A DNA stretch of 64,000 nucleotides from Starkeya sp. ORNL1 (GTDB taxonomy: Bacteria; Pseudomonadota; Alphaproteobacteria; Rhizobiales; Xanthobacteraceae). Below, in pieces: positions 8,113 through 17,207 of this stretch. The stretch lies in assembly GCF_012971745.1 (NCBI RefSeq), contig NZ_CP048834.1, positions 1,736,001-1,800,000 of the forward strand. The letters are read 5' to 3'. Position numbers and translations under genes: made by a program. Every line of letters starts with the position of its first letter. Position 1 is the first letter of the stretch. The notes beneath the pieces are model-generated. The model was given only the letters and a program-made list of their open reading frames with translations. It did not search any database and was not told the origin of the DNA.

Positions 8113-8814
8113 TTAAAGTCCCGGCCCATAAGCAGGGGTGCCGTCAAGAGAGACGGAGAAGAAGTCGCAATAGATGAGTGCCGGGGTGCGGCTAGAACCT
8201 GACACGCCAATCTGGCCGGGCAGTGTGAGGGAGGAATCCGTCAGTGTGGCCGTCCAAGCCGACGGTTCCGGATCAACCTTCCTCCACACCCTCGCGACAT
8301 AGTCGTCGCCCTGCGAGCGCATGCGCATCCAGTACCAAGTGCCCAATTGCCATGAGAACACCGCATATGAAGGGCTGATCGGCCCAATATTTATTTCTAT
8401 TTGATCGCGATCGGTGCTGTCGAACAGAGCGAATATTACGGAATCGGTTGCGGAAGAGCGCCTTATAACCGAACCAATCTGCCGCGAGGCGACAGTTCCT
8501 CCGGTTGCATCGACATAAACGCCCATCAGGACTTCGACATCGAAAGCTGGGACAATGTGATCCCAGATAAGCGAGCCCGAATTGCCAGTTGTGGCTGCCC
8601 CTCGCACCCTCAGCGCCTGCCCTGAGGTGGTGTCGCCGAGCGCCACGATATCGGTTGTAAATCCGGTCGTGCCGCTGCTTGTCCAACCGCTTGGCGAGAC
8701 CCCCACCGGATAGCTCCCGATCAGCGTCTTGCCATTGTAGGCATTGGTAAAATCGGTCCAAAGCGAAGTAATTGGGCGTTTGGCCCAGATCTGCGGTGGG
8801 ATCGGGAAGGTCAT
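8113..8814 (-). CDS. Phage tail protein with lectin-like beta-sandwich
   Basis: 233 residues. PIPPQIWAKRPITSLWTDFT leads into a beta-sandwich with a typical concanavalin/LamG pattern: LGTWYWMRMRSQGDDYVARV, WRKVDPEPSAWTATLTDSSL, and SRTPALIYCDFFSVSLDG. Such domains bind glycans on the receptor. The gene sits inside the tail block; no catalytic residues can be assigned. Confidence 0.6.
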   Translation of the reverse strand: MTFPIPPQIWAKRPITSLWTDFTNAYNGKTLIGSYPVGVSPSGWTSSGTTGFTTDIVALGDTTSGQALRVRGAATTGNSGSLIWDHIVPAFDVEVLMGVYVDATGGTVASRQIGSVIRRSSATDSVIFALFDSTDRDQIEINIGPISPSYAVFSWQLGTWYWMRMRSQGDDYVARVWRKVDPEPSAWTATLTDSSLTLPGQIGVSGSSRTPALIYCDFFSVSLDGTPAYGPGL

Positions 8815-8935
8815 GGGAGCTTTCTTTGGATGTGCGGTGCAGGGCAGGCCGCGTTCTGCTTCAGCATCCTTCGAGGCCCGGCTTTCGCCAGGCGCCTCAG
8901 GATGAGGTCGCGCTAGAGAAGAAACCGCCTCATTC
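8815..8935. repeat. R1 palindromic repeat between tail genes
   Basis: At 8861-8912 the R1 element reads catccttcgaggcccggc..caggcgcctcaggatgagg. It is a host repeat that has entered the phage tail operon between two coding regions. Confidence 0.65.
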
Positions 8936-8941
8936 CCCGCC

Positions 8942-9100
8942 TCACGGCAGCGCCAGCCGCGACGCCTTGATAGCGTTGTAGACCGCGGTGAAATCTGCGC
9001 TCGAGAGCGCCCGGTTTCAGACGAACAGGCCGGATATCTGCGAGGTGGTGTCGGTCTGCCAGATGGTATTCGTGCCCCGCTGGCCAGCGCGAGGCAAGCA
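8942..9100 (-). pseudogene. Remnant of a LamG-type tail protein C-terminus
   Basis: On the minus strand the frame reads TNTIWQTDTTSQISGLFV, then a TGA stop at 9017-9019, then NRALSSADFTAVYNAIKASR and LALP. Lectin-like tail proteins often end GLFVWNRALS.., so the TGA most likely replaced a TGG Trp codon. No start is present. It is the decayed end of another fibre gene, next to the R1 element at 8861-8912. Confidence 0.6.
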
Positions 9101-9107
9101 TCGACGT

Positions 9108-9776
9108 CTAGAATGCGACAACCAGCCCCAACGACTGCAGCACATTGGTGCCGCCATCGTTCATGCTTGCCGTCAGATTGACGGGAGCCGTGTTGAACAT
9201 CTGGAACCAGACATCCTGACGATCGGAAGACCCGACTTGCCGCGTACCCGTTGCCGTGATCGACCCACCGAGCAGGGTTCCACTACTGGAAGATCCTGCG
9301 TGCGCGATGGCGACAATGGGCGGCGTCTGGCCGGATATGCTGATCGTCTGCGTGGCGGGCAGAGAGCCCGCACCTTGACCGTTGACGGAAACAGCCGTGA
9401 CGCCGGCAATCGGCCAAGCGGGCCTGAAGAGAAGAACCGTTGTCGAGGCCGTCTGCCCAGACGTCACGCCACTCAGAGTGGTTCCGAGATCACCGGAAAC
9501 GAGCACCTTATGGCTGATCGTAGCGCGTTGCGCCGGACTGGACGATGCGGATGTAGTGCCCGCCAATGTGAATCCCGAGGGTATGGTCGCCGCCGGCGCC
9601 GTGGTGCTGCTGAGTTGCGAGCGCTGGATGAAGACACAGAGATCACCAGCCAGCGCCGACGCGGGCACTGCTATCGTGCCACCTGGAGCCGCAAAACTGT
9701 TCGCACCCTCGATGAAGGAAAGGCCCACCACCCCCGCCGCCGCCATCATCTGTGAACCCGCGAACCCCGGCAGCAT
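9108..9776 (-). CDS. Phage tail/fibre protein
   Basis: 222 residues, start MLPGFAGSQMMAAAGVVGLS chosen because TGATG couples it to the upstream fibre gene. Ser/Thr/Gly-rich with a regular beta pattern (LSSTTAPAATIPSGFTLAGT, TVLLFRPAWPIAGVTAVSVN). No catalytic motif. Probably a fibre or baseplate surface protein. Confidence 0.6.
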   Translation of the reverse strand: MLPGFAGSQMMAAAGVVGLSFIEGANSFAAPGGTIAVPASALAGDLCVFIQRSQLSSTTAPAATIPSGFTLAGTTSASSSPAQRATISHKVLVSGDLGTTLSGVTSGQTASTTVLLFRPAWPIAGVTAVSVNGQGAGSLPATQTISISGQTPPIVAIAHAGSSSSGTLLGGSITATGTRQVGSSDRQDVWFQMFNTAPVNLTASMNDGGTNVLQSLGLVVAF

Positions 9777-11083
9777 CACGACCACCCCTTCGACAGAGAC
9801 AGGCGGATATTGGTCGCCGAGACCACGTCATAGTCGATGTAGTCCACCGCACCCGCGGCGGTGGAGAGCGCCAGCGTTACCCCGCCCGCAGTCTTGCAGT
9901 TGCCGGATTTTGCCAGAGTGCGCCCGCCGGTGGCGTCCTGCACCACGCGGATGCGTCCGCGCTTGCCCACCACGGTGTTGGTCGGGTTGCCGAGCGTGCG
10001 GTTGCCGGCGAGCGTCACGGTGAAATCGATGCCCGCCGCGAGGTCCCAGGCAATCGTCGCCGCATCCGTCAGGCTCGCTTCGGCAAGCCCCGCCGCCACC
10101 GCATCGGTGGTGATGGCGCGGCCGGCGGTGAGCGCGCGATAGGCGGCGCCGTCGGCGAGTTGCACTACGCCGCTCGCCGCCGTCGTCGCCGCCTGCTTGA
10201 TGGCGGCAAACGCGGTGGCGGCATTGGCGAGGTCGGAAAGGTTGTTCGCCGCCAGCAGCGTGCCGGCGAGGTTCAGCTTGGCGAACACCAGCGCAGTGGT
10301 GCCCAGCACGCCGCCGGCGTTGGAGGTGCAGAGCCACAGCGTGTCCTGGTTCAGCGCGCCTTCCGCCACCGCGACCAGCGAGCCGGGGAACTCGTCCCAG
10401 CTGTCGAACTCGCTGGCGCGCACCGGCGTGGCGCCCACCACATAGACGCCGTTCTGCGCGCCCGTGGTCTGGTCCTTCACCAGCACCAGGTCGCCGGTGG
10501 CCAGCGTCACGCCGTCGAGCGCGTCGCCATTGTTCAGGGCACTGGCAATAGTGATGTTGGCGGTGGTCGCCGCCCGCACCCGCGAGCGCTTGCCGAGATT
10601 GGCGGCGATGCCGTCGACATATTGCCGTGTGGCGGCGTGCAGCGCGGCGGAGGGATCGCCGCCCAGCGTCACGCTGCCGGTGAACACCGGATTGGCGGCG
10701 GGCGCCTTGGCGTCCAGCGCGCTTTGCAGCCCGCTCACCGTGGCGATCGCCTGGGTGCCGGTGTGGTTGGCGCGGGCGAAGGCATTGGCGACGATGCCCT
10801 GCGGATCATAGAGCGAAGCCAGCATGTCGCCGGTGCCGGTGCCGCTCGGGCCGGCCGGGCCTTTTGGGCCTTCCGGCCCCTCCGGGCCGACGGGCCCTTG
10901 CGGGCCGAAAGGGCCGGGCGGGCCGACGCCGATGCTGTCGGCAGCCTGCTGGGCGGCGATGGCGGAAGCCGCCGCCGCATCCGCGCTTGCCCGCGCCAGC
11001 AACACGCCGGCGGCAGCGGCGGCGGCGCCGGGCACCAGGCCCATCTTCAAGAGCGGGCGGTTGGTCAAAGGCATGAGCATCAT
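9776..11083 (-). CDS. Tail fibre protein with collagen-like stretch
   Basis: 435 residues. After an Ala-rich helix, residues about 53-83 are collagen-like Gly-X-Y triplets (GPPGPFGPQGPVGPEGPEGP). Then comes a fibre-repeat section (ANHTGTQAIATVSGLQSALD, NPVFTGSVTLGGDPSAALHA) typical of tail fibres, and a C-terminal beta domain. Start ATG overlaps the upstream stop by 4 bases. Collagen repeats give rod-like trimers; the C-terminus would face the receptor. Confidence 0.8.
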   Translation of the reverse strand: MMLMPLTNRPLLKMGLVPGAAAAAAGVLLARASADAAAASAIAAQQAADSIGVGPPGPFGPQGPVGPEGPEGPKGPAGPSGTGTGDMLASLYDPQGIVANAFARANHTGTQAIATVSGLQSALDAKAPAANPVFTGSVTLGGDPSAALHAATRQYVDGIAANLGKRSRVRAATTANITIASALNNGDALDGVTLATGDLVLVKDQTTGAQNGVYVVGATPVRASEFDSWDEFPGSLVAVAEGALNQDTLWLCTSNAGGVLGTTALVFAKLNLAGTLLAANNLSDLANAATAFAAIKQAATTAASGVVQLADGAAYRALTAGRAITTDAVAAGLAEASLTDAATIAWDLAAGIDFTVTLAGNRTLGNPTNTVVGKRGRIRVVQDATGGRTLAKSGNCKTAGGVTLALSTAAGAVDYIDYDVVSATNIRLSLSKGWS

Positions 11084-11436
11084 GGGATGATCCCGTCCAG
11101 GATTTCGATGGAGCCGGTGAAGAGCTGCACCGGCGCGCCGGCGAGCGTCAGCACCATGCCGACGCTGTGCGAGCCCGGCCGCAGCCGGCGCATCTCCTCG
11201 GCGGAGAACACGAAGGTGAAGCTGGCCGCCGCCGCGTCATTGACGATTTCGCCGGCGCTCAGCCTCTTGGCGAGCAGGCAGGAGCCGGCCGGCGCGCCGG
11301 GGAAGGCTTTGGGCGCGGCGATCGCCACCACGATCTCGTCCGGTACTGGGGCGGGGCTGGCATCAGTCGGCCGATAGGAGACGGTCTCGCTCCAGGCCTC
11401 GCGATTACTTGCCGGGGGAAGATTTCCGGTCCACAT
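11080..11436 (-). CDS. Small phage structural protein
   Basis: 118 residues, MWTGNLPPASNREAWSETVS to LFTGSIEILDGIIP. Middle section (PDEIVVAIAAPKAFPG, FSAEEMRRLRPGSHSVGMVL) has a beta pattern like small tail-fibre connector or carbohydrate-binding domains. Tightly coupled between collar and fibre genes. No family name assigned. Confidence 0.6.
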   Translation of the reverse strand: MWTGNLPPASNREAWSETVSYRPTDASPAPVPDEIVVAIAAPKAFPGAPAGSCLLAKRLSAGEIVNDAAAASFTFVFSAEEMRRLRPGSHSVGMVLTLAGAPVQLFTGSIEILDGIIP

Positions 11437-11444
11437 GGCGCGCC

Positions 11445-12434
11445 TCAGAGCTTGATGTATACGGTGATGCCGGCGGAGGGCTGCACGTTGTCGTGCGCGC
11501 TCCCCGAACCGAACGTGACGGTGCTGTCATGGGTGTGTGCCCCGGCGCCGCCGATCTGGTGGCCGGGCGTGGCATCCGCCGTGCCGGTGTAGGCCGGCAG
11601 CACGCTGGTGGTGGCGCCGTTCAGCATCAGGCCGCCGGCCGTGTTCGCGGAGCCGCCGGTGCTGCTGCTGGTGAAGGCGGGATGACCGTGAAGGCCCGCC
11701 GATGTGGATGTCACGGTCTTGGACACGCTGGGCAACTGCGCCTCGGTCAGCGCGATCGTCGCCGCGCCCGTCCGGTCGCCGAGATTGACCAGCGCCGCCA
11801 CGCGGTTCGCCGCGGTGTTGCCCATGCCGTCGCAGCCCACCAGCGCATAGCCGCGATAGTCCGGCAGCGTCAGGCGCTTGTTTGCCGCCCAGTCCGCCGC
11901 CGGGTTGGCGCCGCGCCCGCCGATGATGGCGAGCGAGGCATCCTCGTTCCACAGGAATTCGAACAGCGCCTGCGCGTCGTCATTGGCGTAGCTGGCGCCG
12001 GACGTGGCGGAGCCGATGGTCCTGCCGTTGCAGATGCGCCAGCCGCTGATCTCGGAGCTGTCATAGCGGAGCTTGATGTCGCCGGTGCTGAACAGTGCGG
12101 TGCCCTCCACCGGCTCGGACGGCTCGCCCCCGCCCTCCCCGCCGCCAATGCCGAGGATCGGCAGCGTGGTGAGGTCGAGCAGCGAGACGCCGTCGGCATC
12201 GGTGGCCCGCACCCGGTAGAAGTGGCTGGCGCCGTCATCGAGATACACCGGCGGAAACATGCCGTTGCCGTCGGCGATCACCGGATTGGGCAGCGGCGTC
12301 GCCAGCGAATACTCGGCATAGACGGTGAGCGGATCGCTGGTCTCCGCGGCATAGAAGAACGCCTTGGCGCCGGGGAATGGGCGCCCATTGGCGTCGACGC
12401 GCTGGGTGAGGGAAAGCTGCCAAAGTCCGGCCAT
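11445..12434 (-). CDS. Phage tail collar / fibre protein
   Basis: 329 residues. N-terminal beta domain (LWQLSLTQRVDANGRPFPGA) is common at the root of fibres. The C-terminal half is a tail-collar-type fold: SEISGWRICNGRTIGSATSG, LTLPDYRGYALVGCDGMGNT, and a His-rich end (HGHPAFTSSSTGG, GGAGAHTHDSTVTFGSGSA) that in such proteins binds metal in a trimer needle. It is the first gene of the tail-fibre operon; a terminator sits 12 bases before the start. Confidence 0.8.
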   Translation of the reverse strand: MAGLWQLSLTQRVDANGRPFPGAKAFFYAAETSDPLTVYAEYSLATPLPNPVIADGNGMFPPVYLDDGASHFYRVRATDADGVSLLDLTTLPILGIGGGEGGGEPSEPVEGTALFSTGDIKLRYDSSEISGWRICNGRTIGSATSGASYANDDAQALFEFLWNEDASLAIIGGRGANPAADWAANKRLTLPDYRGYALVGCDGMGNTAANRVAALVNLGDRTGAATIALTEAQLPSVSKTVTSTSAGLHGHPAFTSSSTGGSANTAGGLMLNGATTSVLPAYTGTADATPGHQIGGAGAHTHDSTVTFGSGSAHDNVQPSAGITVYIKL

Positions 12435-12445
12435 GCGGAAGGCTC

Positions 12446-12471
12446 CATAAAAAAGCCCCGCTTTCGCGAGG
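12446..12471 (-). terminator. Intrinsic terminator before the tail-fibre operon
   Basis: On the minus strand the stem GCCTCGC-gaaa-GCGGGGC is followed by six T. It lies immediately before the tail collar gene, so transcription from the right must read through or restart to reach the fibre genes. Confidence 0.75.
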
Positions 12472-12651
12472 CCTTGCGGGTTTGCTGCGGATGATGATGC
12501 GGCGTTGAAGGATCAGGGCGCGGATCGATTCCGCTGAGCTGCCGCCGGCACGGCCGGCCATGCCGTTGGACGCCTCTCGGTCGAAACCGGACCCAAGGCG
12601 GACAATTATTTGCTAGTCTCGCGGGCCATCAAACGGACGCGGGTGATAGCA

Positions 12652-13464
12652 ATGTTGGAAACTGACAAGATGTTCGCTGGCTCGATTCCGGAAAACTACG
12701 ACCGCTATATGGTCCCGTTGATTTTCGAGCCGTTCGCCGCAGATCTTGCACAGCGAGCAGCGTCCTTGGCGCCAAGCGCCGTTTTGGAAATCGCCGCGGG
12801 CACCGGGGTTGTTACCCGCGCATTGGCGCCAAAACTGTCCCCCGGCGCGAGCTATATCGTAACCGACCTCAACCAGCCGATGCTCGACTACGCCGCTTCG
12901 CGACAAGCTCCCGACAGTCGCATCGAATGGCGTCAGGCGGATGCCTTGGCGCTCCCGTTCGAAAATGCGGCATTCGATCTCGTGTGTTGCCAGTTCGGCG
13001 CGATGTTCTTTCCCGACCGCCCGTCTGCCTACCGCGAAGCAAGGCGAGTCCTGAAACTCGGCGGACATTTTCTATTCAACGTGTGGGATCGCATCGAAGA
13101 GAATGTATTCGCGGATGATGTAACGAATGCTCTCGCAAGGATTTTTCCGAACGATCCGCCGCGCTTTCTGGCACGCACACCGCACGGCTACCACGATACG
13201 GCATTGATCCGCAGCGAGTTGGAGGACGCAGGTTTCTCCCGTGTGGCGATCGAGACGAGGGCCGAACAAAGCCGTGCATCTTCGCCGCGCCTTGCCGCCG
13301 TCGCCTATTGCCAGGGCACGCTGCTTCGCAACGAAATCGAGGCCAGGGACGCGGGAAAACTGAAAGCTGCAACCGACTATGCCGCATCCGCGATCGCAGA
13401 CCGACATGGCAATGGCGAGGTCGCTGCCAAGATTCAGGCACACGTAATCGCGGCGATGGCCTAG
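12652..13464 (+). CDS. Class I SAM-dependent methyltransferase
   Basis: 270 residues. Motif I is AVLEIAAGTGVVTRALAPKL (Gly-rich SAM loop), then IVTDLNQPMLDYAASR with the acidic ribose-binding residue, QADALALPFENAAFDLVCCQ (motif II) and ARRVLKLGGHFLFNVWD (post II). Substrate cannot be told. It is on the plus strand, opposite to the phage late genes, and has its own spacing: a moron or an inserted host gene. Start at the ATG with GGTGA upstream. Confidence 0.85.
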   Translation: MLETDKMFAGSIPENYDRYMVPLIFEPFAADLAQRAASLAPSAVLEIAAGTGVVTRALAPKLSPGASYIVTDLNQPMLDYAASRQAPDSRIEWRQADALALPFENAAFDLVCCQFGAMFFPDRPSAYREARRVLKLGGHFLFNVWDRIEENVFADDVTNALARIFPNDPPRFLARTPHGYHDTALIRSELEDAGFSRVAIETRAEQSRASSPRLAAVAYCQGTLLRNEIEARDAGKLKAATDYAASAIADRHGNGEVAAKIQAHVIAAMA

Positions 13465-13569
13465 GTTCTGCCCAGCTCGGCCAAGAGCATAAAATTTGAC
13501 GCATACGAACCACCGCGGCATCGCTGCCTCGTCTTGCGTTCGCGTCCGGTGTCCTGAAAATGCCGCGCC

Positions 13570-14165
13570 ATGATCGACATTCCACAGCACCAGATTCGGG
13601 CCGTCTATGACGAGCACACCATCCGCGTGTATCAGGCCTATGGCGACGAGATCGCCGACGCGGCGCTGGCCAGCGGCACCTTCGTCTCGCCGCCGTTCAA
13701 GATCGATCGGATGACCTGGATCAAGCCGTCCTTCCTCTGGATGATGTATCGTGCCGGATGGGGCTACAAGGATGCGGGTCAAGGTCGAATACTGGCGATC
13801 GACATCAGCCGCGCAGGTTTCGAGTGGGCGCTGGAGCACAGTTGCCGGAGCCATCCCGATCCGTCGATGAGCGCGGCGGAGTGGTCGGCGCTCAAGGCGA
13901 GATCACCGGTGAGGATTCAATGGGATCCCGAGCGCGATCTCGACCTGCAGCCTCAGCTCATCGTGCGATCCAGATCGGCCTGAGCGGCGAGGCCGTTCAG
14001 CTTTATATTGAGGAATGGATCAGGAATATTACCGACATCACGCCCTTGGCGCATGTCCTACATTCATTTGTGCAGGAGCGCCGACTGAGCGAAAGCTATT
14101 CTCTGCTTCCGGAGGAAAGACCATATCTCATCAACGATACGCTTGTTGCGGACAAGATATTCTAG
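13570..14165 (+). pseudogene. DUF4291 family protein, frameshifted
   Basis: The first frame gives IRAVYDEHTIRVYQAYGDEI, MTWIKPSFLWMMYRAGWGYK and ILAIDISRAGFEWALEH, the signature of the DUF4291 family. It runs out at 13983. The next frame continues the same protein, RAIQIGLSGEAVQLYIEEWI and ITPLAHVLHSFVQERRLSES, to 14165. A single indel near 13950 explains both. Together they give a normal family length of about 198. Unless this is a sequencing error, the gene is inactive. Function of the family is unknown; here it is plus-strand cargo. Confidence 0.75.
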
Positions 14166-14189
14166 TCCATGGCGCAGGCGCTGCCTGGC

Positions 14190-14492
14190 TCAGCCAAGAA
14201 CGTAGAACCTGACATAGACGAACCTCGCCAAAGCAGTGCCGCCGAAGAACAGCAGCGCCAGCGCAAAAACGATTGCTTTCCAGCCGCGCCGATTCTCCCT
14301 TTTCCAATACACCAACGACGATATCAGCAAGAATACGAGGCAGATGACCGCAACCCCGACAATACCATTGGATGCAGCCGTGCGAATCTTCGGGGGATCT
14401 CCCCACGTGGTATATGGCTGGACCACCATGCTCGCCAGCCAGAATAGGATCGCGATACTCAGCGACACCGAGCCTAACTTCCAATTCAACAA
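14190..14492 (-). CDS. Multi-span membrane immunity protein (lysozyme-toxin type), copy 2
   Basis: 100 residues with three hydrophobic spans: SLSIAILFWLASMVVQ, GVAVICLVFLLISSLVYW, and AIVFALALLFFGGTALARFV. It is clearly related to the protein at 15599-15913 (shared TWGDPP and LLFFGGTALARF blocks). It follows the decayed lysozyme-like tail at 14508-14745. A membrane immunity protein fits a toxin that acts on peptidoglycan from the periplasm. Orphaned by decay of its toxin. Confidence 0.7.
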   Translation of the reverse strand: MLNWKLGSVSLSIAILFWLASMVVQPYTTWGDPPKIRTAASNGIVGVAVICLVFLLISSLVYWKRENRRGWKAIVFALALLFFGGTALARFVYVRFYVLG

Positions 14493-14507
14493 ACAGGCCT
14501 CCCTTTA

Positions 14508-14745
14508 TCAACGCAGCAAATCGCCCAGCCACCCCCATCGCTTCGTAATGTCCTGACCGTAGTCGAGATTTCGCTGTATCGCAGCGAGCGACGGATCGGA
14601 TCGCGCGGTTATATTGCGCGACAATAATCTCCGCCTCCTGCTTTGCCTAACTTTCATTGGCCGGCGAAAAAAGCTGCATGAAGCCCTTTGCGTCGGCGTC
14701 TGGGTACCCTGGTTCGACAGGAACTAACCGCATAGCCCGGCGGGC
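14508..14745 (-). pseudogene. Decayed lysozyme-like toxin tail
   Basis: Frame 1 reads GYPDADAKGFMQLFSPANES, a TAG stop, then AKQEAEIIVAQYNR. After a frameshift near 14610 the other frame reads SDPSLAAIQRNLDYGQDITK and RWGWLGDLLR, matching the end of the intact domain at 15924-16443 (PSLAAIWRNLDYGRDITKRW). So it is the C-terminal end of a second toxin of the same type, carrying a nonsense codon and an indel, with its immunity gene still intact downstream. Confidence 0.7.
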
Positions 14746-14815
14746 AACCTCGACACTCCCTCTGCCGTTGGTAGGATGGGAATCGAGGCACATTAGCGGC
14801 GGACGCTCAGGGATC

Positions 14816-15028
14816 ATGGAACGCGGCAGTTTGGACGAAAATCAGAGAAACACCGAGCTTCTTGAAAAGATCATCATGAAGCTCGATGAGCAAAACAGAA
14901 TAATCATGGGCGGCATGAAACTGCTGGTGTGGCGCATATTCGCGCAGGCTCTACTTTTCTTTAGTTATACGAATTACCTGCACCCACAATGGATGTGGTC
15001 GGATATCTTGCGATATTGGCCGAAGTGA
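14816..15028 (+). CDS. Small hypothetical membrane-associated protein
   Basis: 70 residues: charged helix (NTELLEKIIMKLDEQNRIIM) followed by one hydrophobic helix (LVWRIFAQALLFFSYTNYL). Similar to small anchored accessory proteins. It stands alone on the plus strand between two minus-strand immunity modules. No clear ribosome binding site. Modest certainty. Confidence 0.4.
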   Translation: MERGSLDENQRNTELLEKIIMKLDEQNRIIMGGMKLLVWRIFAQALLFFSYTNYLHPQWMWSDILRYWPK

Positions 15029-15046
15029 AGACTTGCCGTGCTGGCG

Positions 15047-15598
15047 TCACGGATTGGCGAACAGCGTCAACATGAAGGCCTTCTGCGCCGGTGTCAGGGC
15101 GTTCCGGTTCGCCCAAAGCTGATTACGAAGGTAGGCGCGACCAATCGGGGACAGAAGGGCCTGCCCGATCAGCGACGGCGTCATGGCCCCTGCCGCCGCG
15201 CCGGCGAGCGCGCCACCAAGCCCACCTGCACTTCTCCCAGTTGCGAAACCTATGGCAGCCGGCGCCAGACTCGTCGTCACCGAGCGCCAGCCATGGTCGC
15301 CTGGCGGAGCAGCTTTCAGGATCACCTCGGCCGCATTCGCCACGTCATAAGGATCGCCCGTGTAGCGCTCGAAGCGCGGGCCGCTTTCCGGATGCATGGC
15401 GTTGTAGAGCTTCGAATGCGAGATCGTTCCCGCATCGGCAGCCTCCCCACCGCGAACGATCGCCTTCTCGATCACGCGGAGATTGCGCTCCATCGCGTCA
15501 TCCAGCGCGGTCCTGATCTTGCCGAGCACGGTGGCGAGCTGCGCATCCGCAGGTGTCGCTGACAGCAAGGCGCGCAGGTTGTCGAACCCAGCACGGGC
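15047..15598 (-). pseudogene. C-terminal part of a large ejection-type phage protein
   Basis: Reads ARAGFDNLRALLSATPADAQ, YTGDPYDVANAAEVIL, GDHGWRSVTTSLAPAAIGFA, then a Gly/Ala-rich membrane-active stretch (SAGGLGGALAGAAAGAM) and ends LTPAQKAFMLTLFANP. The style, long helix plus Gly/Ala hydrophobic end, is that of internal virion proteins of podoviruses. It begins directly after, and in the same frame as, the stop of the membrane immunity gene and has no proper start, so it is the back end of a protein whose front was replaced by the toxin/immunity insertion. Confidence 0.55.
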
Positions 15599-15913
15599 TC
15601 AGCCGAGTTGCCCGAGCACGAAGAACTGCACATAGATGAATCGCGCCAGCGCGGTACCGCCAAAAAACAACAGCGCGACAAAGAAGACAATATCCCTCCA
15701 TCCAAACCGACCAATCCTTCTCCAATACACTGCATATACTGATATCAGCAGGCATGTGAGGGAGATTGCCGAAGATAATAGAACGAAATCGCGGGCTCCT
15801 CCATGAACAGGTGGAGGATCTCCCCAAGTGACGTGTGGCTGCACCATCATACTCAACAGCCAGGACAGAAACGCCACAAGCAGAAATACCAGCCCCACTT
15901 CACCGCGTCGCAC
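15599..15913 (-). CDS. Multi-span membrane immunity protein (lysozyme-toxin type), copy 1
   Basis: 104 residues with three spans (GLVFLLVAFLSWLLSMMVQ, VLLSSAISLTCLLISVYAV, DIVFFVALLFFGGTALARF). Starts 10 bases after the lysozyme-like gene stop. Homologous to 14190-14492. Its natural end (FVLG) is followed by QLG and a stop, after which the same frame continues into the ejection-protein fragment; the junction is therefore a recombination scar. Inferred role: inner-membrane immunity against a periplasm-acting murein hydrolase. Confidence 0.72.
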   Translation of the reverse strand: MRRGEVGLVFLLVAFLSWLLSMMVQPHVTWGDPPPVHGGARDFVLLSSAISLTCLLISVYAVYWRRIGRFGWRDIVFFVALLFFGGTALARFIYVQFFVLGQLG

Positions 15914-15923
15914 GTCTCACTCC

Positions 15924-17204
15924 TTAGCGTAGCAAGCTACTCAGCAAATCCCATCGTTTTGTAATATCGCGGCCATAGTCGAGGTTTCGCCATATGGCGG
16001 CGAGTGACGGCCCGGGTCCGCGATTATATCGAGCGCCAATAGTTTCGATCTGCTTCCTTGTGAGATTATAAGATGGTACTCCTTTATAATCTATATCACG
16101 GAGACCAGACAGATGCTTCGCCGCTAGGAATATGTTCTCCTGAGGATACTCAAGGGTCTTCATAATTTCTAGCCCCTGAGAGGCGTTGAGACCGCGACTC
16201 TTATCGTAACCAAGCGATTCAACAGCCCTTCTGAACTGCACGCTGAGATCGCCGAAAGACGTCTGATCCGGCGGCTTGCCATATCCCGTCAGGGGATGGA
16301 TCATCTGCCTACCGATATATCCTAGATGGTCAAGGATCGGCGGCGCTCCACCCACTTCGTTGAACGCAACACCTGCAACCAGTTCCGGAGGTAGATCGAA
16401 CCGGGCGGAGGCCGCTTTGATAGCATTGCGATAGCCGTGAACTCATTGACTCTTGAAATCAAGAATATTGTACCCGAGCATCTTCCATTTGAGAACATCG
16501 ACGCCGGTCCATTCGTTCGTATCGGCGGCAGCTGGATACTTATATGCAATAGCCTTTATCTCGTTATGCAGCGGCGATAAACCTCCGTCAGGAGGCGCGA
16601 GGCGCCCACCTGAAGGAGTTGCATTGCCGGCGAGTGCAACGGGCCGATAATCAAGTTTCGCTTGAGATACCGTATCGCTGGCGTCCGTCAAGATGATACC
16701 GCGGCTGTTCGCACCCTGCCCTGCCCAAATCTCGTTCGGGGACATCATCCCCGCCCTCGTATTCTCGCTGGCGGCCATTGAAGGATGCACTCCCCACACG
16801 TCACGAGAATGGCCGGCCGTTCGCGCTGAGATCGGCATCTCAGCCTGGAACGACGGCGGCGTGTGGCTCAAGGGGGCCACCGGCGCAGGCGCCGGGGTCC
16901 ATGGCGCCACCATGGGCGCGCCGAAGCCCCTATTGGCTGTGCCGCCTGCCTGGCCAGCATTCGGCGAGCGATAGGCCGCGTTGGCGAACGCCCAGTCGCG
17001 CAGTTCGGGCGCGGCCGGCTGCGGTGTGTAGCCCGTGCCGCCCTCGAGCTGGAACGGCAGGTTCGGGTCGAACATGCCGGCAGCCGGGCTCTGCCACCCC
17101 GCCGGCGGGGCCCGCTCCGGATCGGGCGTGACAAAGATGGGCGGCAGCTCCTCATAGCCGGCTACGCTATCGGGGTCATAGCCAAGGCGCGGATCATAAG
17201 GCAT
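15924..17204 (-). pseudogene. Ejection-type protein with C-terminal lysozyme-like domain, interrupted by an in-frame TGA
   Basis: The first 253 codons (MPYDPRLGYDPDSVAGYEEL to YNILDFKSQ) are a Pro-rich phage-type N-terminus plus linker. A TGA at 16443-16445 ends it, yet the same frame continues VHGYRNAIKAASARFDLPPE, LVAGVAFNEVGGAPP, IFLAAKHLSGLRDIDYKG, GARYNRGPGPSLAAIWRNLD to 15924. The second part has the layout of a lysozyme/transglycosylase-like domain with a candidate catalytic Glu in FNEVGG. Full length would be 426 residues. It sits where P22-like phages keep ejection proteins, so murein drilling during DNA ejection is an alternative to a toxin role. The downstream membrane protein argues for toxin/immunity. 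Confidence 0.7.
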
Positions 17205-17207
17205 GGG

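Noticed and set aside
9776..11083. Collagen-like stretch considered as a eukaryotic-type gene
   Set aside because: Gly-X-Y runs are common in phage tail fibres and the rest of the gene is fibre-type.
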